Shown in pieces: positions 25,336 through 36,027 of a DNA stretch of 64,000 nt. Within the stretch, counting starts at the first letter, position 1; the number at the start of each line of letters is the position of its first letter. The notes below the pieces were generated by a model that worked only from the letters and a program-made list of their open reading frames with translations, was not told the origin of the DNA and did not search any database. The position numbers were made by a program, and so were the translations under genes. This DNA is from Salegentibacter sp. 24 (GTDB lineage Bacteria > Bacteroidota > Bacteroidia > Flavobacteriales > Flavobacteriaceae): assembly GCF_004362395.1 (NCBI RefSeq), contig NZ_SNWE01000018.1:1-64000 (forward strand). Reading direction: 5' to 3'.

Positions 25336-27603
25336 TTATGCAGCATTCTGCTTTTTAATTAAGTTTAAAGCAGAACCATGTTTATACCACTCTATCTGAG
25401 GCTCGTTATAAGTATGGTTTGTTTTAATCGTGTCTTTACTGCCATCAGCGTGAACGATCTCTACGGTAATTTGCTTATCTGGAGCAAATTCTTCAAGATC
25501 GATAAAGTTAAAGGTATCATCTTCCTGAATAAGATCATAATCGGCCTCATTGTCGAAAGTTAAACCTAACATCCCTTGTTTTTTAAGATTGGTTTCGTGA
25601 ATACGAGCAAAAGATTTTACAAGTACTACTTTCACTCCAAGGTGACGCGGCTCCATAGCTGCATGCTCTCTTGAGGAACCTTCCCCATAGTTATGATCCC
25701 CTACCACAACTGTTGGAACACCTTCTTTTTTATATTCACGCTGTACAGCGGGCACACCATCGTATTCACCGGTAAGTTGGTTTTTTACAAAATTTGTCTT
25801 TTTATTAAAAGCGTTAATCGCGCCGATAAGACAATTATTGGAAATATTATCTAAATGACCTCTGTAGCGTAACCACGGACCAGCCATAGAAATATGATCG
25901 GTAGTACATTTTCCAAAGGCTTTGATCAACAATTTAGCTCCTGTTAGGTTTTTTCCGTCCCAAGGCTCGAATGGAGTTAATAATTGAAGTCTTTCACTAT
26001 CTTGTGCTACTTTCACTTCAACTGTTGCTCCATCTTCATTTGGTGCTAAGTAACCAGGATCTTCAACTGCAAAACCTTTGGTTGGCAATTCAATTCCTGT
26101 TGGTTCATCTAACATCACTTCTTCGCCGTCTTCGTTAATTAGTTTATCACGGGTAGGGTCAAAATCTAAACGACCTGAAATTGCGATTGCCGCCACCATT
26201 TCAGGAGAACCTACGAAGGCATGGGTATTTGGATTACCATCAGCGCGTTTAGAGAAGTTACGGTTAAAAGAATGAACAATCGTATTCTTTTCCTCACCTT
26301 TTCTGTCACTTCGGTCCCATTGACCAATACAGGGTCCACAGGCATTGGTAAAGATAGTTGCGTCAAGGTCTTCAAAAATTTGCAACAAACCATCCCGCTC
26401 TGCTGTAAACCGAATTGTTTCCGACCCTGGATTAATACCAAAATCAGATTTAGCCTTTACCTTTTTATCTACAGCTTGTTTAGCGATTGATGCCGCACGG
26501 GTAAGGTCTTCATAGGAAGAGTTAGTACATGAACCTATTAATCCCCAATCTACGTTAATTGGCCAATCGTTTTCTTTTGCCTTAGCTCCCATTTCAGAAA
26601 TAGGTGTTGCCAAATCGGGAGTAAATGGCCCGTTAAGGTGGGGTTTTAGCTCAGAAAGGTTTATTTCAATCAGTTCATCAAAATACTGCTCTGGGTTTGC
26701 GTAAACTTCATCATCTCCGGTTAGATGTTCGCTGACCTTGTTCGCTGCATCCGCAACATCGGCTCGGTTGGTAGCACGCAGGTAACGATCCATAGATTCA
26801 TCGTATCCAAAAGTTGAAGTGGTTGCACCTACTTCTGCTCCCATATTACAAATGGTACCTTTCCCTGTAGCTGACATAGACCGGGCTCCTTCCCCAAAAT
26901 ATTCTATTATTGCCCCGGTTCCTCCTTTTACAGTTAGAATTCCTGCTACTTTTAAAATCACATCTTTTGCAGCGGTCCAACCAGAAAGACTTCCAGTTAG
27001 TTTTACACCAATAAGCTTTGGAAACTTAAGTTCCCATGGCATTCCGGCCATTACGTCTACCGCATCAGCTCCACCAACACCAATTGCAACCATTCCAAGT
27101 CCACCGGCATTTACCGTATGAGAATCAGTCCCAATCATCATTCCCCCAGGGAAAGCATAGTTTTCTAAAACCACCTGGTGAATAATTCCTGCACCAGGTT
27201 TCCAAAATCCAATTCCGTACTTATTAGAAACAGATTCAAGGAAATCAAAAACTTCGCTACTACTTTTATTTGCTGCCTGTAGATCAATTGCTGCTCCCAT
27301 TTTGGCCTGAATAAGATGGTCACAATGTACCGTGGTGGGTACAGCAACCTGTTTTTTTCCAGCTTGCATAAATTGCAATAAAGCCATCTGGGCCGTTGCA
27401 TCCTGGCAGGCAATCCTGTCTGGAGAAAATTCTACATAGTCTTTACCTCTTTGGTAAGCTTCTTTCGCTGTTCCATCCCATAAATGCGAATAAAGAATTT
27501 TTTCTGAAAGGGTCAAAGGTTTTCCAACTACCTCCCGTGCAGTATTCACACGTTCGGCCATTTGGCTGTAAACCTTCTTAATCATATCAATATCGTACGC
27601 CAT
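25336..27603 (-). CDS. Aconitate hydratase
   Basis: Iron-sulfur enzyme of the TCA cycle that interconverts citrate and isocitrate. The 755 residues resemble the mitochondrial-type (AcnA-like) aconitases of Bacteroidota. Cluster ligands: Cys in [11 protein letters not shown] and both Cys in [10 protein letters not shown]. Also visible are [14 protein letters not shown] and, in the C-terminal swivel domain, [15 protein letters not shown] with the substrate-binding Arg/Ser. It is monocistronic, with a -7 element TAAATTTG at 27636-27643. Confidence 0.96.
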   Translation of the reverse strand: MAYDIDMIKKVYSQMAERVNTAREVVGKPLTLSEKILYSHLWDGTAKEAYQRGKDYVEFSPDRIACQDATAQMALLQFMQAGKKQVAVPTTVHCDHLIQAKMGAAIDLQAANKSSSEVFDFLESVSNKYGIGFWKPGAGIIHQVVLENYAFPGGMMIGTDSHTVNAGGLGMVAIGVGGADAVDVMAGMPWELKFPKLIGVKLTGSLSGWTAAKDVILKVAGILTVKGGTGAIIEYFGEGARSMSATGKGTICNMGAEVGATTSTFGYDESMDRYLRATNRADVADAANKVSEHLTGDDEVYANPEQYFDELIEINLSELKPHLNGPFTPDLATPISEMGAKAKENDWPINVDWGLIGSCTNSSYEDLTRAASIAKQAVDKKVKAKSDFGINPGSETIRFTAERDGLLQIFEDLDATIFTNACGPCIGQWDRSDRKGEEKNTIVHSFNRNFSKRADGNPNTHAFVGSPEMVAAIAISGRLDFDPTRDKLINEDGEEVMLDEPTGIELPTKGFAVEDPGYLAPNEDGATVEVKVAQDSERLQLLTPFEPWDGKNLTGAKLLIKAFGKCTTDHISMAGPWLRYRGHLDNISNNCLIGAINAFNKKTNFVKNQLTGEYDGVPAVQREYKKEGVPTVVVGDHNYGEGSSREHAAMEPRHLGVKVVLVKSFARIHETNLKKQGMLGLTFDNEADYDLIQEDDTFNFIDLEEFAPDKQITVEIVHADGSKDTIKTNHTYNEPQIEWYKHGSALNLIKKQNAA

Positions 27604-27635
27604 TTTATTGTGTATTTAGTTCTCAAAAAGTCTCG

Positions 27636-27643
27636 CAAATTTA
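27636..27643 (-). promoter_or_regulatory. -7 element of the aconitase promoter
   Basis: TAAATTTG on the minus strand, 32 nt before the ATG; no TTG at the expected -33 distance. Confidence 0.4.
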
Positions 27644-27856
27644 AGAATTTCGAACGGATTTTGAAAATTAGAGGTGATTATCAAAATTTAATGAAAATAA
27701 TTTTTCTTTTCATAATTTATGATGCTATAAATTTAACTAAACTTAATAAATGAATTGAATATTATGAATTTCGTAAAATAAAGAATTTTTATTTTAAATA
27801 AATCAATGTATAATCGAAAAGAATTTAAAATTTAAACCCATTCTTGATAAGGCATA

Positions 27857-28174
27857 TTATGCATTACCTGAGTTTCTAAAAATATTATTCTGAAGATGAA
27901 GTAATTTTTTTCTACGAAATAAATAAACCACCGGTGCGAAAAATGGAAGTATAAACATGGAAATTATCTAGAATGTTTTATTATTTAGTTTCTGCCTAAA
28001 CATATCTATTACTATAAATAACAAAAAAATAAAAAGAAGGCCTGTGGCAGTCCAGTTTAGATAACTACTAAGAAGCATATCCAAACCCAAAACATTCGTA
28101 AAAAAATCGCTTCCCATTAATAGGTAAAAGAGAACACCTAATAAAACCCTATATTTAATAAATATTGGTACCAT
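27857..28174 (-). pseudogene. PLDc_N-type small membrane protein interrupted by TAG
   Basis: The first part (27968-28174) encodes 68 residues with two membrane helices, ending IDMFRQKLNNKTF before a TAG at 27968-27970. The same frame continues for 36 codons: IISMFILPFFAPVVYLFRRKK and on to TAA at 27857. Together this is a 105-codon protein whose last part looks like the end of PLDc_N-type small membrane proteins (a Trp, hydrophobic helix, Pro, Y-x-FRRK). A TGG to TAG change would explain it. The ATG overlaps the MoxR stop as TAATG, so the two genes were translationally coupled. Alternatives: a truncated but functional 68-residue protein, or a sequencing error. Confidence 0.6.
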
Positions 28175-29127
28175 TAAAATAAATCTCTGATAATTTTTTC
28201 TTCTGAAATTCCTTCGGCTTCTGCCTTATAGTTTTTAATGATTCTATGACGTAAAATTCCTATGGCGACTGCCTGTACATCCTCAATATCGGGCGAAAAC
28301 TTTCCATTTACCGCCGCGTGCGATTTGGCACCCAGAATTAGGTTTTGTGAGGCGCGTGGACCCGCACCCCAATCCAGGTAATTCTTTACAAATCCCGGAG
28401 CGTTTTCTGAATCCGGTCTTGTTTTTCCAACTAGTTTTACAGCGTATTCCACTACGTTATCAGCTACCGGGATTCTACGAATTAATTGCTGAATTTCTAC
28501 GATTTCTTCAGCAGAAAATAAAGCGTTAATCTTTTGTGTTTTATCTGAAGTTGTGCTTTTAACTACATCGACTTCTTCTTGAAAACTTGGATACTCCAGC
28601 AGGATAGAGAACATAAACCTATCCAGTTGAGCTTCAGGCAAAGGATAAGTCCCCTCCTGCTCTATAGGGTTTTGCGTGGCCAGTACAAAATAAGGATTAG
28701 CTAAACGGTAATTGTGCCCGGAAACAGTTACAGACCTCTCCTGCATTGCTTCTAATAAAGCAGCCTGAGTTTTAGGCGGGGTCCGGTTTATCTCATCGGC
28801 AAGAACGATATTTGAAAAAACCGGGCCTTTTATAAATTTGAAATTCCGCTTCTCATCCAGTATTTCTGCGCCAAGAATATCACTAGGCATAAGATCTGGG
28901 GTGAACTGAATTCTTTTAAAATCCAGACCAAGAGCCTGGGAAATAGTGTTCACCATTAATGTTTTAGCTAAACCGGGGACTCCAACAAGCAGCGAATGCC
29001 CTCCTGAAAAAACCGAAAGCAGAATCTGGTTTACAACCACATCCTGCCCTATAATAATTTTGGCAATTTCTTTCTTTAATTCCAGGTGCTTAACGACCAG
29101 GTTTTCTACAAGAGCAACGTCTGACAT
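28174..29127 (-). CDS. MoxR-type AAA ATPase
   Basis: A 317-residue AAA+ ATPase of the MoxR/RavA group, usually a chaperone for assembly of cofactor- or VWA-containing complexes. Walker A is GVPGLAKTL (about 41-49), Walker B VLADEINRTPPKTQ, sensor 1 LATQNPIEQEGTYPLPEAQLDRF, and C-terminal lid GPRASQNLI. No DUF58 or VWA partner genes follow, although they normally do; only the small broken membrane gene is coupled to it. Its start lies 10 nt after the stop of the SurA-like gene, so it belongs to that operon. Confidence 0.94.
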   Translation of the reverse strand: MSDVALVENLVVKHLELKKEIAKIIIGQDVVVNQILLSVFSGGHSLLVGVPGLAKTLMVNTISQALGLDFKRIQFTPDLMPSDILGAEILDEKRNFKFIKGPVFSNIVLADEINRTPPKTQAALLEAMQERSVTVSGHNYRLANPYFVLATQNPIEQEGTYPLPEAQLDRFMFSILLEYPSFQEEVDVVKSTTSDKTQKINALFSAEEIVEIQQLIRRIPVADNVVEYAVKLVGKTRPDSENAPGFVKNYLDWGAGPRASQNLILGAKSHAAVNGKFSPDIEDVQAVAIGILRHRIIKNYKAEAEGISEEKIIRDLF

Positions 29128-29137
29128 TGATAGAATA

Positions 29138-30583
29138 CTATTTTTTTAACCAGTTACTGGTATATTCACAGTCTTTAAATTTCCCGTTCACTTTAATATA
29201 AGTATCGCCAATTTTTTCTTTCTGCCATTCTTCAATAGCTTCTAATTGCTTATCACGAAGTGCAAGTTCCTTTATTTTAGAATAATCCGTTGCATAATTT
29301 GCTTCGTGTTCAGGAATTCTTTGATTTACCTTTATCAGTTTAAAATATGGTCGCCCTGTTCTATCCTGATCTCGTAGTATTAGGGAAAGTTCCCCTCCCT
29401 GTAACTCTCCAACTTCATCATATAATTTAGGATCTATTTTAGAAAGCTCAAATCGTGTATCTCCAGTTCTGGGATTAATAAGTTTTCCTCCATCGGCTCT
29501 GGTCTCTTCTTCATCCGAAAATCTACGGGCAGCTTCTGCAAAATCAATGGTTCCCTTTTCAACCATCGTCCTAATACTATCAATTTTTGTCTTAGCTTTT
29601 TCAACCGATTCGTTGGTCACATCAGGAATACGCAAAATATGTCTAAGATCCACCTGCTGGCCTCTAATTCTATCTATTTGGATAATATGATATCCAAATT
29701 CTGTTTCAAATGGTTCGCTTACCTCACCTTCCTGTAAACTAAAAGCGACATCTTTAAATTCTTTCACGAAATTATCTTTACGGGAAAGCGTAATTCTACC
29801 GCCGTCTCTTGCACTTACAGGGTCTTGTGAATACAAAATGGCTTTGGTTGCAAAACTGGCATCATTTTCTAAAATATCGGCCCGGTACTCGTTTAAACGA
29901 TCGATTACATTTTGTTTTTGACTTTGTGGTATTTCAGGTTTAATCACAATTTGAGAGAGTTCTATTTCCTCACCAAAAACCGGGAGTTCATCTTCTGGAA
30001 TACTCTCATAATAAGCTCTTACTTCCTGAGGAGTAATGGAAACACTTTCTATAATTTTTTGCTGCATACGGCTTGCAAGCTGGCGTTCCTTATTGAGCTC
30101 AAACAATTCACTTCTAAATTCCGCTTCATTTTCTTTATTATAAAATTCCAGGACTTTTTCCATAGAACCTACCTGTCGAACCATTTCAGATATTTGCTGA
30201 TCAATATAATTATTAACCTCGGCATCCATTATTATAATACTATCCTGAATAGCATGGTGCGCGTAGAGTTTATTCTCCATTAGCGAACCTGCGAGTTGGC
30301 AATCGGTTACATCGGCTGTAGACATTCCCTGGCTTTCCATATCCTTATACATCATAGCTACATCACTATCAAGAATGATATAATCCCCAATTACAGCTGC
30401 AATTCCATCTACCTTTCTTCGCTCTGAATTGTCTACCTTAGCAATAGTATTTCGAGCGATTTCATCTTCAGGTTGAATAGAGGTACTATCGGTCACAATA
30501 ACATCTTGCGAGTACCCGGTAAAGCCAAATAAAACGGCTAAAATTAAGCCGCATGTTTTAATTATAGATTTCAAATTGTTCAT
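29138..30583 (-). CDS. SurA-like periplasmic peptidyl-prolyl isomerase
   Basis: Periplasmic chaperone and isomerase for outer-membrane proteins. From the ATG at 30583 it has 481 residues: a signal peptide (IIKTCGLILAVLFGFTGYSQ), a SurA N-like helical region (about 50-165), then two parvulin (PpiC) domains at about 185-285 and 290-400 (DGGRITLSRKDNFV, LRHILRIP, FAEAARRFSDEEETRADGG). A longer frame reaches 30616, but that would overlap the upstream gene further and lacks a good signal start. It overlaps the upstream gene by 26 nt. Confidence 0.92.
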   Translation of the reverse strand: MNNLKSIIKTCGLILAVLFGFTGYSQDVIVTDSTSIQPEDEIARNTIAKVDNSERRKVDGIAAVIGDYIILDSDVAMMYKDMESQGMSTADVTDCQLAGSLMENKLYAHHAIQDSIIIMDAEVNNYIDQQISEMVRQVGSMEKVLEFYNKENEAEFRSELFELNKERQLASRMQQKIIESVSITPQEVRAYYESIPEDELPVFGEEIELSQIVIKPEIPQSQKQNVIDRLNEYRADILENDASFATKAILYSQDPVSARDGGRITLSRKDNFVKEFKDVAFSLQEGEVSEPFETEFGYHIIQIDRIRGQQVDLRHILRIPDVTNESVEKAKTKIDSIRTMVEKGTIDFAEAARRFSDEEETRADGGKLINPRTGDTRFELSKIDPKLYDEVGELQGGELSLILRDQDRTGRPYFKLIKVNQRIPEHEANYATDYSKIKELALRDKQLEAIEEWQKEKIGDTYIKVNGKFKDCEYTSNWLKK

Positions 30584-31424
30584 TTTTAATTGCATCTTTT
30601 GTAATATCTTTTTCAAGTTCTTTTATTAGGTCAAGCTTTTGCTTGTTAAGCAAAATCTTTTCTATTGTTGGCTTAGCATACTCAAAGGGAGCATCCTCCC
30701 CACGTTCCAACACATCTTTTACATAGATCAAATATACACCTAATGAATCTTCTACCTGAAGAAAATTAGATTTGTTTAAAAGCTCCTCTCTATGATCCGC
30801 AGTTAAAGCAGGTATCTTATCGTAAACTGTTTTTAATTTTACCCAAACAGAATCATTTAAAGCATAACTTTTAAACTGAAGTGAAAGTTTGTTCAGCTCC
30901 TGTTTATCCTTCCTTTTATAGCGGGTCAGGTAAGATTTCACTTCCTTTAAATTCGTATTACCTTCTAACAAGTTTACATACCTCAATTTCAGCAGATCTT
31001 CAGTAAGTTTGAAATTCCCTTTATTTTCTTCAAAATAGCCCTTCATTTCTTCCATTGGAATGGTACTATCCAATTTTCTACTCACTACAGCATCTTTGTA
31101 AGCACTAGTATAAAGCTCGTTTTTATAATTCTCAATTAAATCTCTGAATTCTCGCTGCTGACTTTCGGGGAGGTTTAGCTGTGCCCTATCTATAAGCAGT
31201 TGCTGGGTAGCCCATCGGGTAATATAATTAGAGACTATAATCGCACTATCAGTTTTAGAGGTATTTTCGTTTATTAAAGCATTAATATCTTCCTCATATA
31301 AATAAGATTCATTAACTCTTACCAGAATTTTACGGTCTTCCTCTTTCTCAAAGTAAGAACATCCTGCCAGCAAAAAAAAAGCAGGCAAAAAACATATAAA
31401 TAAAAGTGACACCTTCAAATTCAT
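30558..31424 (-). CDS. SurA/PpiC-related lipoprotein
   Basis: A 288-residue predicted lipoprotein: signal VSLLFICFLPAFFLLAGC with lipobox Cys, then a charged segment KEEDRKILVRVNESYLYEEDI typical of the start of SurA/PpiC proteins. Helical throughout (YKNELYTSAYKDAV and so on). No intact parvulin catalytic domain is apparent, so it may be a chaperone only. It overlaps the SurA-like gene by 26 nt, so the pair probably acts together in outer-membrane protein assembly. Confidence 0.78.
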   Translation of the reverse strand: MNLKVSLLFICFLPAFFLLAGCSYFEKEEDRKILVRVNESYLYEEDINALINENTSKTDSAIIVSNYITRWATQQLLIDRAQLNLPESQQREFRDLIENYKNELYTSAYKDAVVSRKLDSTIPMEEMKGYFEENKGNFKLTEDLLKLRYVNLLEGNTNLKEVKSYLTRYKRKDKQELNKLSLQFKSYALNDSVWVKLKTVYDKIPALTADHREELLNKSNFLQVEDSLGVYLIYVKDVLERGEDAPFEYAKPTIEKILLNKQKLDLIKELEKDITKDAIKNEQFEIYN

Positions 31425-31524
31425 TGGTTATTGACACAGCAATTTACATACCATTTTCAAATGAATAACAGCCTTTAGTTTGCGCGTGAACAAAAATAAG
31501 AATTCATTTAGGTTCTACAAGCTT

Positions 31525-31623
31525 ATGTTTAAACGATTACAGGTAGTTAAAATTATAATTATCGGTTTAGTTGTTTTAAATATCTTAAATGTGTTTCTTT
31601 TTAATTCTTTAAGCAGAATTTAA
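31525..31623 (+). CDS. Possible 32-residue single-helix membrane protein
   Basis: A short ORF with an ATG start encodes a basic N-terminus (MFKRLQVVK) and one hydrophobic helix (IIIIGLVVLNILNVFLF). Such composition is hard to get by chance in an intergenic stretch, but there is no homology evidence. It lies 31 nt before the SRPBCC gene in the same direction and divergent from the chaperone operon. It could be a tiny membrane protein or part of the leader. Confidence 0.35.
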   Translation: MFKRLQVVKIIIIGLVVLNILNVFLFNSLSRI

Positions 31624-31654
31624 AAGTTAACTTTTCACTGAATTAAAAATTTTA

Positions 31655-32113
31655 ATGATGAAATATACTACTGAGATAAAAATAGCAAAGCCCAGAAAAG
31701 AAATTGTTGAAGCATTCAAAAATCCAGATAATATGAAGCACTGGCAACGCGGTTTTATTTCTATGACCCCCATCAGTGGAAATTTAGGAGAAGAAGGTTC
31801 TAAAAATATGTTGCAATACAAGATGGGAAAACGTGAAATTGAAATGGAAGAAACCATTATTAAAAATGATCTACCAAATCAATTTCACGCCAATTATAAA
31901 GCCAAAGGGGTTTATAATATTCAGGAGAACTTTTTTGAAAAAACACCTGAAGACCAAACCCTGTGGATCTCCCATAATGAATTTAGGTTTAACGGGTTTA
32001 TGAAATTAATGGGTATTCTTATGCCAGGAGCCTTTAGAAAACAATCATACCAATACATGATGGATTTTAAAGCATTTGTAGAAAAAGGTCATAGTGTTTT
32101 AAAAGAAAAATAG
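31655..32113 (+). CDS. SRPBCC-family protein
   Basis: A 152-residue protein of the START/polyketide cyclase-like fold. The N-terminal strand KYTTEIKIAKPRKEIVEAFKN and following NMKHWQRGF match the 'SRPBCC' ligand-binding entry, and the C-terminal long helix (RKQSYQYMMDFKAFVE) closes the cavity. No signal peptide, so cytoplasmic. Ligand and role unknown. Apparently monocistronic. Confidence 0.75.
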   Translation: MMKYTTEIKIAKPRKEIVEAFKNPDNMKHWQRGFISMTPISGNLGEEGSKNMLQYKMGKREIEMEETIIKNDLPNQFHANYKAKGVYNIQENFFEKTPEDQTLWISHNEFRFNGFMKLMGILMPGAFRKQSYQYMMDFKAFVEKGHSVLKEK

Positions 32114-32151
32114 TTTTAAGAAATTTAGTATGAATAATTAAAAGCTGCTAT

Positions 32152-32159
32152 TATATTTG
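32152..32159 (+). promoter_or_regulatory. -7 element of the Skp/OmpH promoter
   Basis: TATATTTG, 17 nt before the ATG at 32177; no clear -33 TTG. Confidence 0.5.
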
Positions 32160-32176
32160 CCAAAAACTATATTATT

Positions 32177-32707
32177 ATGATACGAAGCAGTTTATTGATT
32201 GTCTTTTTATGTTTTAGCGTTTTTGCAAACGCACAAACCAAAGTAGGAACCATAGACACTGACTATATCCTTGCCCAGATGCCTGAAATGGAAGAAGTCA
32301 ATGAAGGATTGAAGGCCTACGACAAACAATTACAAGAGGATTTCCAGGATAACATAAAAAAATATGATACGCTTGTAAAGAGCTACCAGGCCGATGCTGA
32401 AATTCTTTCTGATAGCGTTCGCCAGGAAAGGGAATCTAAAATAATAGAACTGGAGAACTTAATTAAACAATTTAGACAGCGAGCTCAGGTTATGATGCAG
32501 TTGCGCAGAAATGAACTTACCAATCCGCTTTATGATAAAATTGACGCCGCCATGCGAGAAGTCATTATAGAAGAAGGTTACACTCAAATCCTTCACGCCG
32601 GAGGAAACAGTCTTGCCTTTTCAGCTGAAGAATATGACATCACCCAAAAAGTCATGGATAAAATGGGAATTAAAGCATCCACACCTGTAACGACTGAAGA
32701 TAATTAA
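32177..32707 (+). CDS. OmpH/Skp family periplasmic chaperone
   Basis: A 176-residue exported protein: signal SLLIVFLCFSVFANAQ, then the OmpH start TKVGTIDTDYILAQMPE, a long coiled coil (EEVNEGLKAYDKQLQEDF through RAQVMMQLRRNEL) and a C-terminal DKIDAAMREVIIEEGYTQIL segment. Members trimerise and hold unfolded outer-membrane proteins in the periplasm. It stands alone, whereas Skp often follows bamA. A bidirectional terminator separates it from guaB. Confidence 0.9.
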   Translation: MIRSSLLIVFLCFSVFANAQTKVGTIDTDYILAQMPEMEEVNEGLKAYDKQLQEDFQDNIKKYDTLVKSYQADAEILSDSVRQERESKIIELENLIKQFRQRAQVMMQLRRNELTNPLYDKIDAAMREVIIEEGYTQILHAGGNSLAFSAEEYDITQKVMDKMGIKASTPVTTEDN

Positions 32708-32731
32708 AATTATAGCTTTTAAGCACAAAGA

Positions 32732-32771
32732 AAAGCCCTCCTGGATTTTAAAATTCAGGAGGGCTTTCTTT
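32732..32771. terminator. Bidirectional terminator between Skp gene and guaB
   Basis: AAAGCCCTCCTG (32732-32743) and CAGGAGGGCTTT (32756-32767) form a 12-bp stem; the 12-nt loop contains the self-complementary ATTTTAAAAT. Confidence 0.9.
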
Positions 32772-32789
32772 ATTTATTAAGATAATAAA

Positions 32790-34334
<1,545 letters not shown>

Positions 34335-34355
34335 TCAGAAATTTAAATTTGAGGA

Positions 34356-35219
34356 TTAATGATAAGCATTAAAAATTTTGGAAGCTTCATTATAGGCCGA
34401 CTCAAAACTGGTCATTTTAATATTGGAGTCTGCTTTTTTTGAATTAAAGTAGGAAATCATTTTTTCTGTAGGCATATTCCCTGTTAATTCATCTTTAGCC
34501 ATCGGGCAACCCCCAAAGCCCTGAATTGCCCCATCGAACCTACGGCATCCGGCCTGGTAGGCAGCGTGAATTTTCTCATGCCACCTGGTAGGCGTGGTAT
34601 GAAGATGGGCTCCGAATTCTATTTCCGGATATTTTGGAATTAAATTTGAAAATAAATATTCAATAATATCTGGAGTGGAACTTCCAATAGTATCAGATAA
34701 AGAGAGGATTTTCACTCCCATAGCCGAAAGCTTTTCAGTCCATTTCCCTACAATATCTACATCCCACGGATCGCCGTAGGGATTTCCAAAACCCATCGAA
34801 AGATAAGCCACAACTTTTTTGTTAGACTTTTCGGCAATTTCAAGGATCTCCCTTAAAATATCTACCGATTGAGCAATAGTTTTGTGGGTGTTTCGCATCT
34901 GAAAATTTTCAGAAATAGAAAAAGGGTAGCCCAGATAATCAATTTCCTCGTGTACCGAGGCGTCCTGCGCACCCCTTGTATTGGCCACGATAGCCAGCAA
35001 TTTACTTTTGGTAGCAGAAAGATCTAATTTGGACAAAACTTCAGCCGAATCGGCCATCTGTGGAATCGCCTTTGGGGAAACAAAACTTCCAAAATCTATA
35101 GTATCAAAGCCGCAGCGCAACAAAGCCTGAATATACTGCACTTTTTGGTCAGTAGGAATAAAGGTTTTAATGCCCTGCATTGCGTCTCTGGGACATTCAA
35201 TAAGCTTGATTTTATCCAT
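34356..35219 (-). CDS. Hydroxymethylglutaryl-CoA lyase
   Basis: Cleaves HMG-CoA to acetyl-CoA and acetoacetate, the last step of leucine degradation. The 287 residues show the barrel start IECPRDAMQGIKTFIPT, DFGSFVSPKAIPQMAD, the metal-binding His pair in GAHLHTTPTRW, and the catalytic Cys in GFGGCPMA followed by GNMPTE (metal Asn). It is divergent in detail from animal enzymes but has all key residues. A related DRE-TIM aldolase is an alternative but less likely. A -7 element TATCTTTG is at 35225-35232. Confidence 0.9.
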   Translation of the reverse strand: MDKIKLIECPRDAMQGIKTFIPTDQKVQYIQALLRCGFDTIDFGSFVSPKAIPQMADSAEVLSKLDLSATKSKLLAIVANTRGAQDASVHEEIDYLGYPFSISENFQMRNTHKTIAQSVDILREILEIAEKSNKKVVAYLSMGFGNPYGDPWDVDIVGKWTEKLSAMGVKILSLSDTIGSSTPDIIEYLFSNLIPKYPEIEFGAHLHTTPTRWHEKIHAAYQAGCRRFDGAIQGFGGCPMAKDELTGNMPTEKMISYFNSKKADSNIKMTSFESAYNEASKIFNAYH

Positions 35220-35224
35220 ATCTC

Positions 35225-35232
35225 CAAAGATA
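35225..35232 (-). promoter_or_regulatory. -7 element before the HMG-CoA lyase gene
   Basis: TATCTTTG on the minus strand only 5 nt before the ATG, implying a nearly leaderless mRNA if used. No -33 TTG at standard spacing. Confidence 0.3.
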
Positions 35233-35343
35233 GTATTTTAAGGATTATTTAAAAACGGATAAGAATTAATTCATTTTATTTAACTGAAAGCTTCATAAAA
35301 GCTATTGTACTAAGTTTCTAACAAGAAAAAAGTAATTCAAACC

Positions 35344-35958
35344 TCAAATTAGTATAAAGACCGCGATTCCCACAAAAACCACGATTTGCAAGTATTTTAA
35401 AATTACCCCAGAAAGTTCGTGTTCTTTAAGGTAAGTTGAAATCTTCCCGGCCAGCAAAGCTACGCTGCCAAATATTATTATGGTTAAAATCATAAAGATC
35501 GTTCCCAGGGTATAAAACTGTATAAGGGTATTTCTGTTTGGCTCCCATAGAAAGCCAGGAAAGAAAGCCAGAAAAAATATCGTAACCTTCGGGTTCAGGA
35601 CATTCATTATAAAGCCCTGCTTAAACAGGGAGAAAAGAGATTTTTCTTTTATTCCATCGGCAGAATAAGCGATTTCTGGGTTGCTTTTATAAACCTGAAA
35701 TGCAAGGTATAAAAGGTATACCGCTCCGAATAGTTTGATTATAAAAAATAATATATCTGAGCTCTTAATTATTGCTGAAACCCCAAAAGCTACAAGACTG
35801 GTATGAACTATAATCCCAGAGGCAAGTCCCAAAGCAGTAACAAAACCGTGTTTCTTTCCATTAGCCATTCCCTGCACCATCACATATACAATATCAGGCC
35901 CGGGTGAAATAGTAAGAATTACCGACGCGGTTAAAAAAGGAATTAGTTGTTCTAACAA
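35344..35958 (-). CDS. LysE/RhtB-family exporter
   Basis: A 204-residue inner-membrane exporter with about six helices. The family signature lies at the N-terminus (LTISPGPDIVYVMVQG), followed by GLASGIIVHTSLVAFGV, LYLAFQVYKSN and FIMNVLNPKVTIFFLAFFPGF. Members export amino acids such as lysine, homoserine or threonine; substrate unknown here. Monocistronic between pyrD and the HMG-CoA lyase gene. Confidence 0.92.
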   Translation of the reverse strand: MLEQLIPFLTASVILTISPGPDIVYVMVQGMANGKKHGFVTALGLASGIIVHTSLVAFGVSAIIKSSDILFFIIKLFGAVYLLYLAFQVYKSNPEIAYSADGIKEKSLFSLFKQGFIMNVLNPKVTIFFLAFFPGFLWEPNRNTLIQFYTLGTIFMILTIIIFGSVALLAGKISTYLKEHELSGVILKYLQIVVFVGIAVFILI

Positions 35959-36027
35959 AATTTATATTCTTTCCGATTTTTTATTTAAAGCCAAATAATA
36001 GACTATAGTAAATCTGGATCATCTGTC

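Noticed and set aside
27968-27970. TAG reassigned as a sense codon genome-wide
   Set aside because: TAG ends intact core genes in this window (for example infC), so a general reassignment is not supported.
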